NCBI GenBank assembly: GCA_963422445.2 | Contig: OY729512.2 | Location: forward strand, 5,828,001-5,892,000 | Length of the DNA: 64,000 nt | DNA from: G963422445 sp963422445 | GTDB lineage: Bacteria; Pseudomonadota; Alphaproteobacteria; Thalassobaculales; Thalassobaculaceae | Direction of reading: 5' to 3' | Shown: positions 29,242 through 37,867 of the stretch, in pieces | How positions within the stretch are numbered: position 1 is the first letter of the stretch | Layout of the letters: each line of letters begins with the position of its first letter | Notes under the pieces: generated by a model | Seen by the model: the letters and a program-made list of their open reading frames with translations, nothing else | Databases searched by the model: none | What the model was told of the DNA's origin: nothing | Made by a program: the position numbers and the translations under genes

Positions 29242-30021
29242 ATGGGGATTCGCATATGCTACCAGAGCTATGTCGACTACCAGAACGGTGCAACCTATTG
29301 GGACCACCTGCGCCGACATCTGGCCGCCATCTGCGATGATGGAACCGAAATCGACATCGTCGGTATCACGCCTCATGATTCCTACGCTCATTCACTGGTT
29401 GAAATGCGCTGTGCGCGGGAAATGATCTGTAATGCCGTCCAGGCCGAACGCGACGGCTATGACGCTTTCGTCATCGGCCATTTCCAGGACGCGGGATTAT
29501 ACGAAGCGCGATCCGTTGTCGATATTCCGGTCGTCGCCCTTGGCGAAGCCTCGATGCTGTACAGCTGCCAGCTCGGCCAGCAAATCGGCATCGTCACCAT
29601 AAACCCACGGTTCATTCCCTGGTTTCATCACCAGATCGGCAAGTATGGCCTGCGCGAACGCGTCACCGGGGTCCATGCGATGACTTTCGAGCCCGGCCAG
29701 ATTATGCAGGGCTTCGCAAGTACCGACACGTTCGAGACCGTCAAGCGTCTGTTCGCCGAACAGGCAAAACCTCTGGTCGCCCGTGGTGTTGATGTACTGA
29801 TCCCCGGTGGCGGCATACCGATGCTGCTGTTTTCACGAGAACGCAACCACAATATCGACGCTGCTCCAATCATCAACGGTATATCAATTGTCGTAAAAAT
29901 GGCCGAGATGGCCATCAAACTCAGACACCTGACGGGCCTGCATGTCAGCCGAACATCCGACTTCGTGCAGCCGCCGCCCGAAGTCATCGAGGAATTTCTG
30001 ACCCACCCCAAGGGTCTGTGA
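29242..30021 (+). CDS. Asp/Glu/hydantoin racemase family protein
   Basis: 259 residues from MGIRICYQSYVDYQNGATYW. Members catalyse cofactor-independent racemisation or decarboxylation using one or two cysteines. Conserved stretches are DGYDAFVIGHFQDAGLYEA, DIPVVALGEASML and VDVLIPGGGIPML. The first catalytic Cys of true racemases is expected in the FVIGHFQDAG segment and is not seen, and the second motif reads IPGGG where racemases have GC; so it may act as another lyase (maleate isomerase/decarboxylase-like) rather than a racemase. It lies 106 bases after the iorB-like gene and 7 bases before the thiolase-like gene, in the same operon. Confidence 0.82.
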   Translation: MGIRICYQSYVDYQNGATYWDHLRRHLAAICDDGTEIDIVGITPHDSYAHSLVEMRCAREMICNAVQAERDGYDAFVIGHFQDAGLYEARSVVDIPVVALGEASMLYSCQLGQQIGIVTINPRFIPWFHHQIGKYGLRERVTGVHAMTFEPGQIMQGFASTDTFETVKRLFAEQAKPLVARGVDVLIPGGGIPMLLFSRERNHNIDAAPIINGISIVVKMAEMAIKLRHLTGLHVSRTSDFVQPPPEVIEEFLTHPKGL

Positions 30022-30028
30022 GACCCGG

Positions 30029-31198
30029 ATGCCTCGTCTTAGCTATCAGGGCGTCGCCGTTTGCGTGCCGGTGACCATCCCTTACAGCCGGTATTCACTC
30101 CGCAGCGCGCATTGGTTCTGTGGCCGTGCGCTCGCAGAACTGGTCCGGCAGGCCGGATTGGCAAAAGCCGATATCGACGGCTACTGCGTCTCGTCCTTTA
30201 CACTCGCTCCAGATACCGCAATCGGCTTGATGCAACATCTTGGGGTTTCACCGCGATGGCTAGACCATATTCCCATGGGCGGCGCATCCGGTGCGGTCGC
30301 GCTGCGGCGCGCGGCACGCGCAGTGCAGAGCGGCGACGCCGAAATCGTCGCCTGTATTGCTGCCGACACCAACCATGTCGACAGCTTCCGCAATACCATC
30401 GCGTCGTTCTCGCAGTTTGCCAATGATGCGGTCTATCCTTATGGGTCCGGCGGTCCCAACGCCTCTTTCGCGTTTCTGACCGATCACTACATGCGGGAAT
30501 ACGGTGCCCGGCGTGAAGATTTCGGATCGCTCTGCGTCGCGCAGCGGACCAATGCGCTGTGTTATCCCCATGCCCTGATGAAACGTCCTCTGACGCTTGA
30601 CGATTATCTTCGGGCACGGCCCATTGCCGACCCGCTCTGCCTGTTCGATTGCGTCATGCCGTGCGCCGGCGCGGAGGCATTCCTGGTCATGTCCGAAGAC
30701 CGCGCACGCGCACTTCAGCTGCCCTGGACAGCCATTCTGTCGACCATCGAAAGGCATAACGCCTTTCCGGATGATCCGATCCAGATCCGGGCCGGCTGGG
30801 CCATGGATGCCGACAGCTTTTACGATCACGCCGGTATCGGCCCTGTAGATATCGATTTTTTCGAAGCCTATGACGACTATCCGGTGATCTGTTTCATGCA
30901 GATTGAAGATCTGGAGTTTTGCGATAAAGGCGAGGCTGCATCTTTCGTACGTAACCGCGACCTGACAACGGTCGGCGATTTTCCGTTCAATACGTCCGGA
31001 GGTCAGCTCTCGGTGGGACAGGCCGGCGCCGCCGGCGGTTCTCTCGGCCTTGTTGAAGCAATCCGGCAACTGACCGACCGCCCGCTTGGCGCGACGGTCG
31101 ATGGCGCCCGGCACGGCCTTGTCTCCTGTTTCGGCATGATCAACTATGATCGGGGTCTTTGCAGTTCGGCTGCCATACTTTCCAGAGTCGACGCATGA
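30029..31198 (+). CDS. Thiolase-like (SCP2-type) protein without thiolase catalytic Cys/His
   Basis: 389 residues with thiolase fold motifs: MGGASGAVALRRAARAV at 83-99, where active thiolases have the nucleophilic Cys, and FNTSGGQLSVGQAGAAGG late, where GHP is expected but GQA is found. FFEAYDDYPVICFMQIEDL is typical of SCP2-thiolase-like proteins that pair with DUF35 partners. Such pairs include Ltp2/ChsH2-type aldolases, which cleave side-chain CoA esters by retro-aldol reaction rather than thiolysis. The following gene encodes a DUF35 domain and overlaps its stop by four bases, supporting a complex. Function as acyl-CoA aldolase is inference. Confidence 0.87.
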   Translation: MPRLSYQGVAVCVPVTIPYSRYSLRSAHWFCGRALAELVRQAGLAKADIDGYCVSSFTLAPDTAIGLMQHLGVSPRWLDHIPMGGASGAVALRRAARAVQSGDAEIVACIAADTNHVDSFRNTIASFSQFANDAVYPYGSGGPNASFAFLTDHYMREYGARREDFGSLCVAQRTNALCYPHALMKRPLTLDDYLRARPIADPLCLFDCVMPCAGAEAFLVMSEDRARALQLPWTAILSTIERHNAFPDDPIQIRAGWAMDADSFYDHAGIGPVDIDFFEAYDDYPVICFMQIEDLEFCDKGEAASFVRNRDLTTVGDFPFNTSGGQLSVGQAGAAGGSLGLVEAIRQLTDRPLGATVDGARHGLVSCFGMINYDRGLCSSAAILSRVDA

Positions 31199-32436
31199 CA
31201 ACGCCGCTACCACCGCCAGTGAAGAAGAACCCGGTCGAACGGACCCGGCAGCCGACGCAGCCGCCTGGCAATCGCTCGCGCGAAGCCCATGGCCTGACCG
31301 CAATGGCAGCGACCGGGCGGTTCGCTCTGCAGGTTTGTACCGGTTGCCGGCAAGTCCAGTACCCGCCACGCCAGATCTGCGGACAGTGCCTTGGTGACGA
31401 TCTACCGTGGCGTGATGTGAGCCCGCGCGGCACCCTATTGGCCGAAACACGGTTGCACCATTCCAATGATCTCTTCTTTCGCGACCGCATTCCGTGGCGT
31501 CTCGGCGTTGTGCAAATGGATGTCGGTCCGTCGGTTGTCGCTCATCTTGCCGAAGACTGCCGCCAGGGCGAGCCGGTACGACTGTCCCTCAATCTTGACG
31601 GTAGTGGTCACGCGGTCATGAATGCAAGTCCCGAAACGCCGGACCCTCGTCAGCCGGACGACCTGCAAATGCGCGAGTTTCGCATGGATCCGAAAGGCCG
31701 CCGGGTGTTGATCGTCAACGGCAAGACCGAACTCGGGCTGGCCCTGGTTCAGACCTTCAGGAACGCCGGCGCCCGCGCCATTTTCGTGGGACATTGCGAA
31801 CCTTGGAAAGCCTCGACCTCGCTGGAGGCGATCCGGGTCGTCGACGATGTCGCGCTGTTTCCGCTCGATGTCACCGACAGCGACAGCGTCACGAAACTGG
31901 CTTCGATTCTTGGCAGCAAGGTCGAAATCTTGGTCAACAACAGTGACCATCTCCGCCCCGGCGGCGCGGTCGAGAGAACGGATATCAATCTCGCGCGCGA
32001 GGCCATGGAGATTCACTATTTCGGCATGCTGCGTATGGCCAGTGCTTTCGGGCCGATCATGCGCGCGCGCGGCGCCGACAGCGTCTATGGCGCCTGCGCC
32101 TGGATCAATATCCTTTCGGCCTATGCACAAGTAAACAATCCGGTCTTCGGAACCTATTCTTCAAGTCAGGCCGCCGCGCGATCACTGGCTCAGTGCCTGC
32201 GGGTGGAGCTCGCGCCAGGCGGTATCCGTGTCGTGAACGCCTATGCAGGGCCGCTTGACAACGAATGGACCCAGATGGTGCCGCCGCCGAAGCTGGACCC
32301 CGGCATGGTCGCCCGGCGGATCGTCGACGCCCTTCGACAGGGTCAAGAGGATTTGGCGATCGGCGCGGTCGCGGAAGAGATCGCCAACCGGCTCGCCGAG
32401 AACCCAAAGGAAATCGAACGTGCCATCAAGCTGTAG
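31195..32436 (+). CDS. DUF35 zinc-ribbon/OB-fold protein fused to SDR domain
   Basis: The N-terminal ~150 residues form a DUF35 module: four zinc cysteines at 48, 51, 62 and 65 (CTGC, then CGQC) followed by an OB-fold (RGTLLAETRLHHSNDLFF). From about 165 on it is a short-chain dehydrogenase-like domain: RRVLIVNGKTELGLALVQTF replaces the TGxxxGxG loop, VEILVNNSDHLRPGG the NNAG motif, Ser308 in NILSAYAQ, and Tyr321 in YSSSQ. The catalytic Lys of YxxxK is Gln325, so dehydrogenase activity is doubtful. The domain pair is unusual. It sits directly after its probable thiolase-like partner. Confidence 0.87.
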   Translation: MTTPLPPPVKKNPVERTRQPTQPPGNRSREAHGLTAMAATGRFALQVCTGCRQVQYPPRQICGQCLGDDLPWRDVSPRGTLLAETRLHHSNDLFFRDRIPWRLGVVQMDVGPSVVAHLAEDCRQGEPVRLSLNLDGSGHAVMNASPETPDPRQPDDLQMREFRMDPKGRRVLIVNGKTELGLALVQTFRNAGARAIFVGHCEPWKASTSLEAIRVVDDVALFPLDVTDSDSVTKLASILGSKVEILVNNSDHLRPGGAVERTDINLAREAMEIHYFGMLRMASAFGPIMRARGADSVYGACAWINILSAYAQVNNPVFGTYSSSQAAARSLAQCLRVELAPGGIRVVNAYAGPLDNEWTQMVPPPKLDPGMVARRIVDALRQGQEDLAIGAVAEEIANRLAENPKEIERAIKL

Positions 32437-32441
32437 AAAGA

Positions 32442-33254
32442 ATGACCAGGATGACTGACCTACAAGACGCATCCGGCGCGCTGGGCCGGCTGATGAGCGG
32501 AATCCTGACCGGCGGCATCACGGTGGTCGATCTGACCATAACCCTGCAGCCGGATTTTCCGACCATTGTCATGCCTCCGGAACTTGGCCAGTCTTGGCCA
32601 TTCCGCATGGAAGAGATCTCCCGCTACGATCATCGTGGACCGTTCTGCTACTGGAACAACCTGTCCTGCGGAGAACATACCGGGACTCACTTCGACGCGC
32701 CTATCCACTGGGTATCCGGGAAGGATCTGCCGGAAAACACGACCGACACCATTCCGGTCGAGAAATTCATCGCTCACGCCTGCGTGGTCGATTGTTCGGC
32801 CGCCGCCGCGGCCGATCTAGACTATCTGCTCAGCCAGACCGACGTTGAAGCATGGGAGGTCGAACACGGCACGATCCCGCCACGGTCCTGGCTGCTGATG
32901 CGAACCGACTGGTCTCGGAAACGCGACCCAGCCGCCTACATGAACATGAAGGCCGACGGCGCGCATACGCCGGGCCCGCATGAGGATCTGATTCCCTGGT
33001 TGATCGCAGAGCGCGATGTTCTCGGCTTTGGCTGCGAGGCCGTGGGTACCGACGCCGGACAGGCCCAGCATTTCAATGTGCCGTTCCCCTGCCACTATCA
33101 CATGCATGGCAACAACCGCTTCGGCCTGCCGGCCTTGACCAATCTCGACGCCTTGCCGCCCCAGGGATCCATCCTGATCACGCCGCCGCTGAAAATTCGC
33201 CAGGGATCCGGAAGCCCGACCCGGGTCCTGGCGCTTGTGGAGACCACGTCATGA
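32442..33254 (+). CDS. Cyclase family protein (kynurenine formamidase-like hydrolase)
   Basis: 270 residues. The metal-binding signature HTGTHFDAPIHW is intact, preceded by VVDLTITLQPDFPTIVMPP and followed by HGTIPPRSWLLMRTDWS and FGCEAVGTDAGQ. The family includes bacterial kynurenine formamidases and other metal-dependent hydrolases acting on amides or cyclic acids. Two candidate ATGs (32442 and 32451) lie just after the upstream stop, and the end overlaps the next gene by four bases. In this operon it could open a lactone/lactam ring or deformylate an aromatic amine. Confidence 0.9.
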   Translation: MTRMTDLQDASGALGRLMSGILTGGITVVDLTITLQPDFPTIVMPPELGQSWPFRMEEISRYDHRGPFCYWNNLSCGEHTGTHFDAPIHWVSGKDLPENTTDTIPVEKFIAHACVVDCSAAAAADLDYLLSQTDVEAWEVEHGTIPPRSWLLMRTDWSRKRDPAAYMNMKADGAHTPGPHEDLIPWLIAERDVLGFGCEAVGTDAGQAQHFNVPFPCHYHMHGNNRFGLPALTNLDALPPQGSILITPPLKIRQGSGSPTRVLALVETTS

Positions 33255-34789
33255 CCGGCCAGACAGGTGCCGGCAGTCTGATCCGGGCCGCCGGGGACGG
33301 CAATGTCGGGCAGATGTTCGCAGCGCGCGCGCGGCAGCAGCCGGACGACCTGGCGCTCGTCGAGGGCGGCAACCACCTGACTTATGCCCGGCTGAACGAC
33401 CGGGTCAACCGCTTGTGCCATGTCATGACGACCCGCGGCATCGGTGCTGGCGATCGGGTCGGGCTGCTATCGCGCAACTGCGCGGCGTTCGTCGAGGTTG
33501 AACTCGCGGCCGCTAGGATCGGTGCGATTACCGCCTCACTCAACTGGCGGCTGTCACCGCCGGAAATCCGGCATTGTCTCGATCTGACCAGCCCCGGCCT
33601 GATTTTTACCCAGTCCGAATATCTGGAGTCCATATCCAGACTTGATCATCTGGTATTCGGCGCCAGCTACGACGCCGCGTTGTCGGATGCCCCAGCGGCG
33701 GAGCCTGCCATCCAGGGCGGCGGCGAGGACGGGCTGGTCATCATTTTTACCTCGGGCACCACCGGACTCCCGAAGGGGGCCCTGATAAGCCATCGCGCCA
33801 TGATTGCCCGGACTGCCATTTACGGCGCTGAGACCGGGGCGCCGAGCAAATCCACTTTCGTCGCGTGGACGCCGTTGTTCCATATGGGCGCCAACGATTT
33901 CACGCTCGCTACGTTGATCCGCGGGGGCAAGGTCATTGTCGTCGACGGCTATCAGCCGGACGTCCTGATTGATGCCATCGAATCCGAAACGATTCACTAT
34001 CTGCCGCTTGTCCCCGGCATGATCACGGCGTTCATCGATGCCTTGCAGGTCCGAACCGTGCGGCCGAGAGGCCTCGGAATGATTGGCGCCATGGCCGATC
34101 TGGTTCCGCCGCATCAGCTCGCCGAAATCACCCGTCTGCTCAATGCGCCCTATCTGAACACATTCGGGTCGACGGAAACCGGGATGCCGCCAGCCTCGGC
34201 GAACACGGTGGCCGTCGGCGCGGCACCGACATCGCTATCGAAGCAGCAGAACGATTTCTGCGAACTGCGTCTGGTTGATGCCAAAGACAATGATGTGCCG
34301 GATGGTGAACCGGGCGAAATCGCGATTCGTGGCCAGTCCCTGTTCAGCGGTTACTGGAACAACGATCGGGCGAATGCCGAAAGCTTCCGCGGTGGCTGGT
34401 TTCATATGGGCGATGTGATGCGCCGCAATCCCGACGGAACACTGGATTTCGTCGACCGGCTGAAATACCTGATCAAGTCTGGTGGCGAGAACATCTATCC
34501 GGCGGAACTCGAACAACATATTCAGGCCGATCCCCGGGTTGCAATGGTCGCAGTAGTGCGCAAACCCGACGATCGGTGGGGCGAGGTTCCAGTTGCATTC
34601 GTTGCCCGACGCGACAGCGAGCCGTCTGCTGGCCGTCTGACCGAAATCGACGTGATCAAGGCTTGCGCCGATAACCTAGCCCGGTACAAGGTGCCGAAGG
34701 CAGTGTATTTCATCGATTTTGACGATTTTCCGCGCACCGACACAGGCAAGGTCCAGAGACATGAACTAGAGGCGCGGTTGCGCCTTTAA
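33251..34789 (+). CDS. AMP-forming acyl-CoA synthetase/ligase
   Basis: 512 residues of the ANL superfamily that activates a carboxylate to acyl-AMP and then acyl-CoA. Motifs are intact: IFTSGTTGLPKGALIS (P-loop), FHMGANDFTLATLIRGG, NTFGSTETGMPP, GEIAIRGQSLFSGYWNND, the hinge DRLKYLIKSGGENIYPAELE and the C-terminal Lys in RTDTGKVQRHE. It is the last gene of the seven-gene operon and would provide CoA esters to the thiolase-like/DUF35 pair. Substrate unknown. Confidence 0.92.
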   Translation: MTGQTGAGSLIRAAGDGNVGQMFAARARQQPDDLALVEGGNHLTYARLNDRVNRLCHVMTTRGIGAGDRVGLLSRNCAAFVEVELAAARIGAITASLNWRLSPPEIRHCLDLTSPGLIFTQSEYLESISRLDHLVFGASYDAALSDAPAAEPAIQGGGEDGLVIIFTSGTTGLPKGALISHRAMIARTAIYGAETGAPSKSTFVAWTPLFHMGANDFTLATLIRGGKVIVVDGYQPDVLIDAIESETIHYLPLVPGMITAFIDALQVRTVRPRGLGMIGAMADLVPPHQLAEITRLLNAPYLNTFGSTETGMPPASANTVAVGAAPTSLSKQQNDFCELRLVDAKDNDVPDGEPGEIAIRGQSLFSGYWNNDRANAESFRGGWFHMGDVMRRNPDGTLDFVDRLKYLIKSGGENIYPAELEQHIQADPRVAMVAVVRKPDDRWGEVPVAFVARRDSEPSAGRLTEIDVIKACADNLARYKVPKAVYFIDFDDFPRTDTGKVQRHELEARLRL

Positions 34790-34966
34790 CCCACGTCATT
34801 GGCGTTGAAACCACTCCGTTCGGTCTCACGAAGGATGCGGGTGGCGAAGGCGCGGGCCCGGCATCGGTATTGTGACTGGCAATGGTTTCGATGGTTGCAT
34901 TACATCGGTTCGAGTCCGGATGCATTGGGTGCGGTTCCGCTATTGCGTCGTCATTTGTATCTGCAT

Positions 34967-35341
34967 GTGAAACAGATCGTCCGGATAATTCGTCACAGCA
35001 TGAACAAGACAATCGAGAAAGAATCCACCGACTACGCCTTCGGCATGATCTTCGTCGACGCCAGCCGCGCAACATCGCAAGACCGGCTCGCCTGGACCCG
35101 CAGTCACGGGCTGGTCGAGCGCCATCACCCTGTCCGGGATGTCACCTTCAAAGAAGACGATTGGACCGCCCGCACCCGATACGCACCATCCGACAATACC
35201 ATCATCAACACCATCGCGACCGCCGTGATCTTGGGGTGCAACCGCAAGATCGGCAAACCGAAGAGGGGCTTCGCCGAGAGCCTGTGCGCCTTCAGCTATC
35301 GACGCAAGGACGGCATGAAGGCGCTCTTCACGCCCTTCTGA
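34967..35341 (+). pseudogene. ISAs1-family transposase fragment
   Basis: The reading ESTDYAFGMIFVDASRATSQ, RLAWTRSHGLVERHHPVRDV and TFKEDDWTARTRYAPSDNTI aligns with the C-terminal block of ISAs1 transposases, where HW-IEN-LHW-RDVTF-ED is conserved. The IEN residues are altered, and no N-terminal half is present, so this is a remnant. Nothing clear was found in 34790-34966. Confidence 0.55.
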
Positions 35342-35654
35342 CCGAGACCGATCTCCCGAAACCACGACACCACCGGTGTGTCCGCCGCCCGCACAACGCG
35401 ACGGCTGACGGCTGTCTCAAGGATCGCGCGGTCGACAACGCGCCGCGAAGGCCCGATTCGCGCGGTCGATCACATAATCGGCAGGAATGAGAAAAACAGG
35501 GCGAACCTGGCAGAGGTTTGCCATGTCCTCGCTCGTCGGGTGGGTTGCGTGATCGAATGGCATGCCCTATTGTCCGGGATTGAAGGTGGGTTCGTCCCTG
35601 CCGGATCCTGGACCTCCTTGAACGGTCTTAGCCAGATAAGGGGGGGGCCAGCCA
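35342..35654. other. Intergenic stretch before the Rpn-type gene
   Basis: About 310 bases without a recognisable gene. A purine-rich AAGGGGGGGG lies just before the ATG at 35655 and may be its ribosome binding site. Confidence 0.4.
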
Positions 35655-36655
35655 ATGACGGTGCCCCGACACTTCCGTAACAAGCTCCATGGTTCGCTTT
35701 TTCGCGCCCTGATCGGAACTCCGGGGTGGGCTGATGCCCTGATCCGCTATGGTCTGCCGCCGGACATGCGCCGGTTGTTGCCCGATACCCCTGTCGCGTT
35801 GGTGGAGCGCAGCTTCATCGACGGTGCGCTGGGAGAGGACCCCACAGTGACGGTTTGTTCATGGCGCGTCTGGATGACGGGCGCCGTTGCTTCGTCCTTC
35901 TTGAGCACAAGAGTACGCACGACCTGAAAACGCCGCTCCAGATGCTGAACTATTGTAAAGGTATCTGGAGATCGTGTGCCGAGGCGCACAGAGGTGTGCT
36001 GCGGGTGCTGCCGATGATCGTTACGCTGGTCATCGACCATGGCCGCGACCGATGGACGGCCGATCGGTTCTCGAAACCGTCAACGCGCCGCCTTGGTATG
36101 CTGGTGAACGCGGGTGTTGAGCTTCGATCTCCTCGATCTCAAGACGTTCGACTGCGCCGATCTGCGGTTCGATCCGGATTTGCGATCCGGTCTCATGGCG
36201 CTCAAATATGCCTATGTGTGTGATGTGCCGAAAGAGGAGTTCAGCGATGCGCTCCATGTGGCACGGCCGGAACGGACGAGGGATCTGATGGGAACTGTTG
36301 CACAAGTATGGCTCGAAGAGGGCGAGATCAAGGGTGAGACCCAGGGGATTGTCAAGGGCAAGACCGAAATGCTTCTGATGCTCATGGAGAGACAGTTCGG
36401 TCCGCTCTCAAGCGAAACGAAGGCCCGAATTCAAGATGGGACCCCCGAGGACATCGACATCTGGCTGAACCGCTTATGCACGTAACTCCGGTTGCGAGAG
36501 TTTGCCGCGAGAAGTTGACTCCTACCGGTCCATTTGGACGGTTTTCGATCAACATGTTGATCAAGCCGGAACCAAGTGCATAAGCGGTCTGGCTGAAAAC
36601 ATTCCTCAAGGCCGGTGGTATTGACGCCGTCTTTGTAAACGGCGGCAGCCACTGA
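35655..36655 (+). pseudogene. Rpn-family recombination-promoting nuclease (transposase_31-like), broken
   Basis: Three frames must be joined: HGSLFRALIGTPGWADALIR and LVERSFIDGALGEDPTV; then RLDDGRRCFVLLEHKSTHDL; then LLDLKTFDCADLRFDPDLRS and LEEGEIKGETQGIVKGKTEM. The EHKS of FVLLEHKSTHD is the PD-(D/E)XK core of this family, whose members (E. coli RpnA) are DNA endonucleases that increase recombination. Two frameshifts (near 35855 and 36114) and MITE copy 3 at 36470 disrupt it; beyond the MITE the frame resumes DIWLKTFLKAGGIDAVF to a stop at 36653. Confidence 0.8.
36470..36588. repeat. MITE-like palindromic element, copy 3 (divergent core)
   Basis: 119 bp with ends ACCGCTTATGCACGTAACTC and GTGCATAAGCGGT at the right, flanked by the exact 8-bp duplication CTGGCTGA (36462-36469 and 36589-36596). 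The core differs from the other four copies, which share theirs, so only the tips are conserved. Confidence 0.88.
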
Positions 36656-36699
36656 TACCGCGCCGGGAATTCCGGAGACTGTTTTGTGTGAATCACGCG

Positions 36700-37770
36700 G
36701 CCAACGCCGTGTGCTCGGTTTGGCGATAGTACAGCGCTTCGGCCTTGTCTGGAGGTCGGTCTCCTATCGGCTCGAGGATCCGGCGGTTGTTGAACCAATC
36801 GACCTACTCGAGTGTTGCGAACTCCACTGCTTCAAGGCCCCGCCACGGACCGCGGAGTCGAATCACCTCGATCTTGTCCAGCCCGATAATGGCCTCGGCC
36901 AGGCGCTCGGTGTGGCGGATGGACAGATATTGCGTGCCTCTGTCACCGTGGTGGACCAAGGCATCGTGAGGGTGCAGCACGCGGGCGTACAGGGCCTGCT
37001 CAAGCGCGTCGAGCGGCAGGTCGGTGCGAAGCGCGTTCGACACCCGCCACCCGACGATGCGTCGGGCATAGGCGTCCATGACGAACGCGACGCAGACGAC
37101 CCCTGCCCAGGTCGCGACGTACGTGATGTCCGCGCGCCACAAGGCGCTTGGGCGTGGGGGCCTGGAACTCCCGGTTGACCCGGTCCGCCGGGCACGCGAG
37201 CGTCGCGACGGGCGTCGTCGTTTTCACCCCCGAGCCACGCATCACGCCGCGAAGACCATGCTCGCGGCGAAGCTGGCGCCACACCTTGCGAACCCCATAC
37301 ACCCGGTAGTTCTCCTCCCACACCCGGGTGACGTGCTCGCGCAGTTGCGCATCGCAATGGGCACGCGCCGGCTGCGGTCCGCATCCCGGACCTTGCTCTC
37401 GTAGTACGGGGTGCGCGTCGATAAACCTCGTCATGTCTTGGGTCCGCGGTCGAACGCCGCCTAGGCAAAATACGTTGACGCCTTGAGCAGGATCTCGTTC
37501 GCACGGCAAAGTTTAAGGTTTTCCCTCTCCAACGCTTTGAACCGCTCACGCTCCTCGCTCGTCAGTCCGGGTCGAACGCTCATATCGCGTTCAACTCGAC
37601 GGACCCACTTGCGAAGTGCCTCGGCCGAACAGCCCACCTTCGACGACACCGAGACGATCGCCGCCCATTGCGTTTCGTGCCCGTCCTGGGGCCAGGACCA
37701 ACCGCACTGCCCGCTCCCGAAGCTCCGGGAAATATCTGTTTGAATGTTTCTTCGCTCCAGTCTCTCATCC
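36700..37770 (-). pseudogene. IS3-family element remnant (orfA and orfB)
   Basis: Minus-strand orfA reads THETQWAAIVSVSSKVG-like HTH sequence, LRKWVRRVERDMSVRPG and ERENLKLCRANEILLKAS, the OrfA leucine-zipper end. OrfB begins around 37440 (VYGVRKVWRQLRREHG) and, after a frameshift near 37145, gives WRADITYVATWAGVVCVAFV, DAYARRIVGWRVSN and HHGDRGTQYLSIRHTERLAE. The tail RGPWRGLEAVEFATLE and FNNRRILEPIGDRPP is again shifted. The N-terminus of OrfA is also frameshifted. Terminal repeats were not resolved. Confidence 0.8.
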
Positions 37771-37867
37771 CAAGTTGGCAGTTTTTTCCACTGACCGTGC
37801 CTGATCGGGGGATGTTTGCGGTCTGAGAACATCACATATTTGGCTCTTCCATCGCCTGAACTTCTAT

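Noticed and set aside
34890..34930. tRNA-like GGTTCGAGTCC motif
   Set aside because: Only the T-loop-like string is present; no acceptor or anticodon stems can be paired around it.
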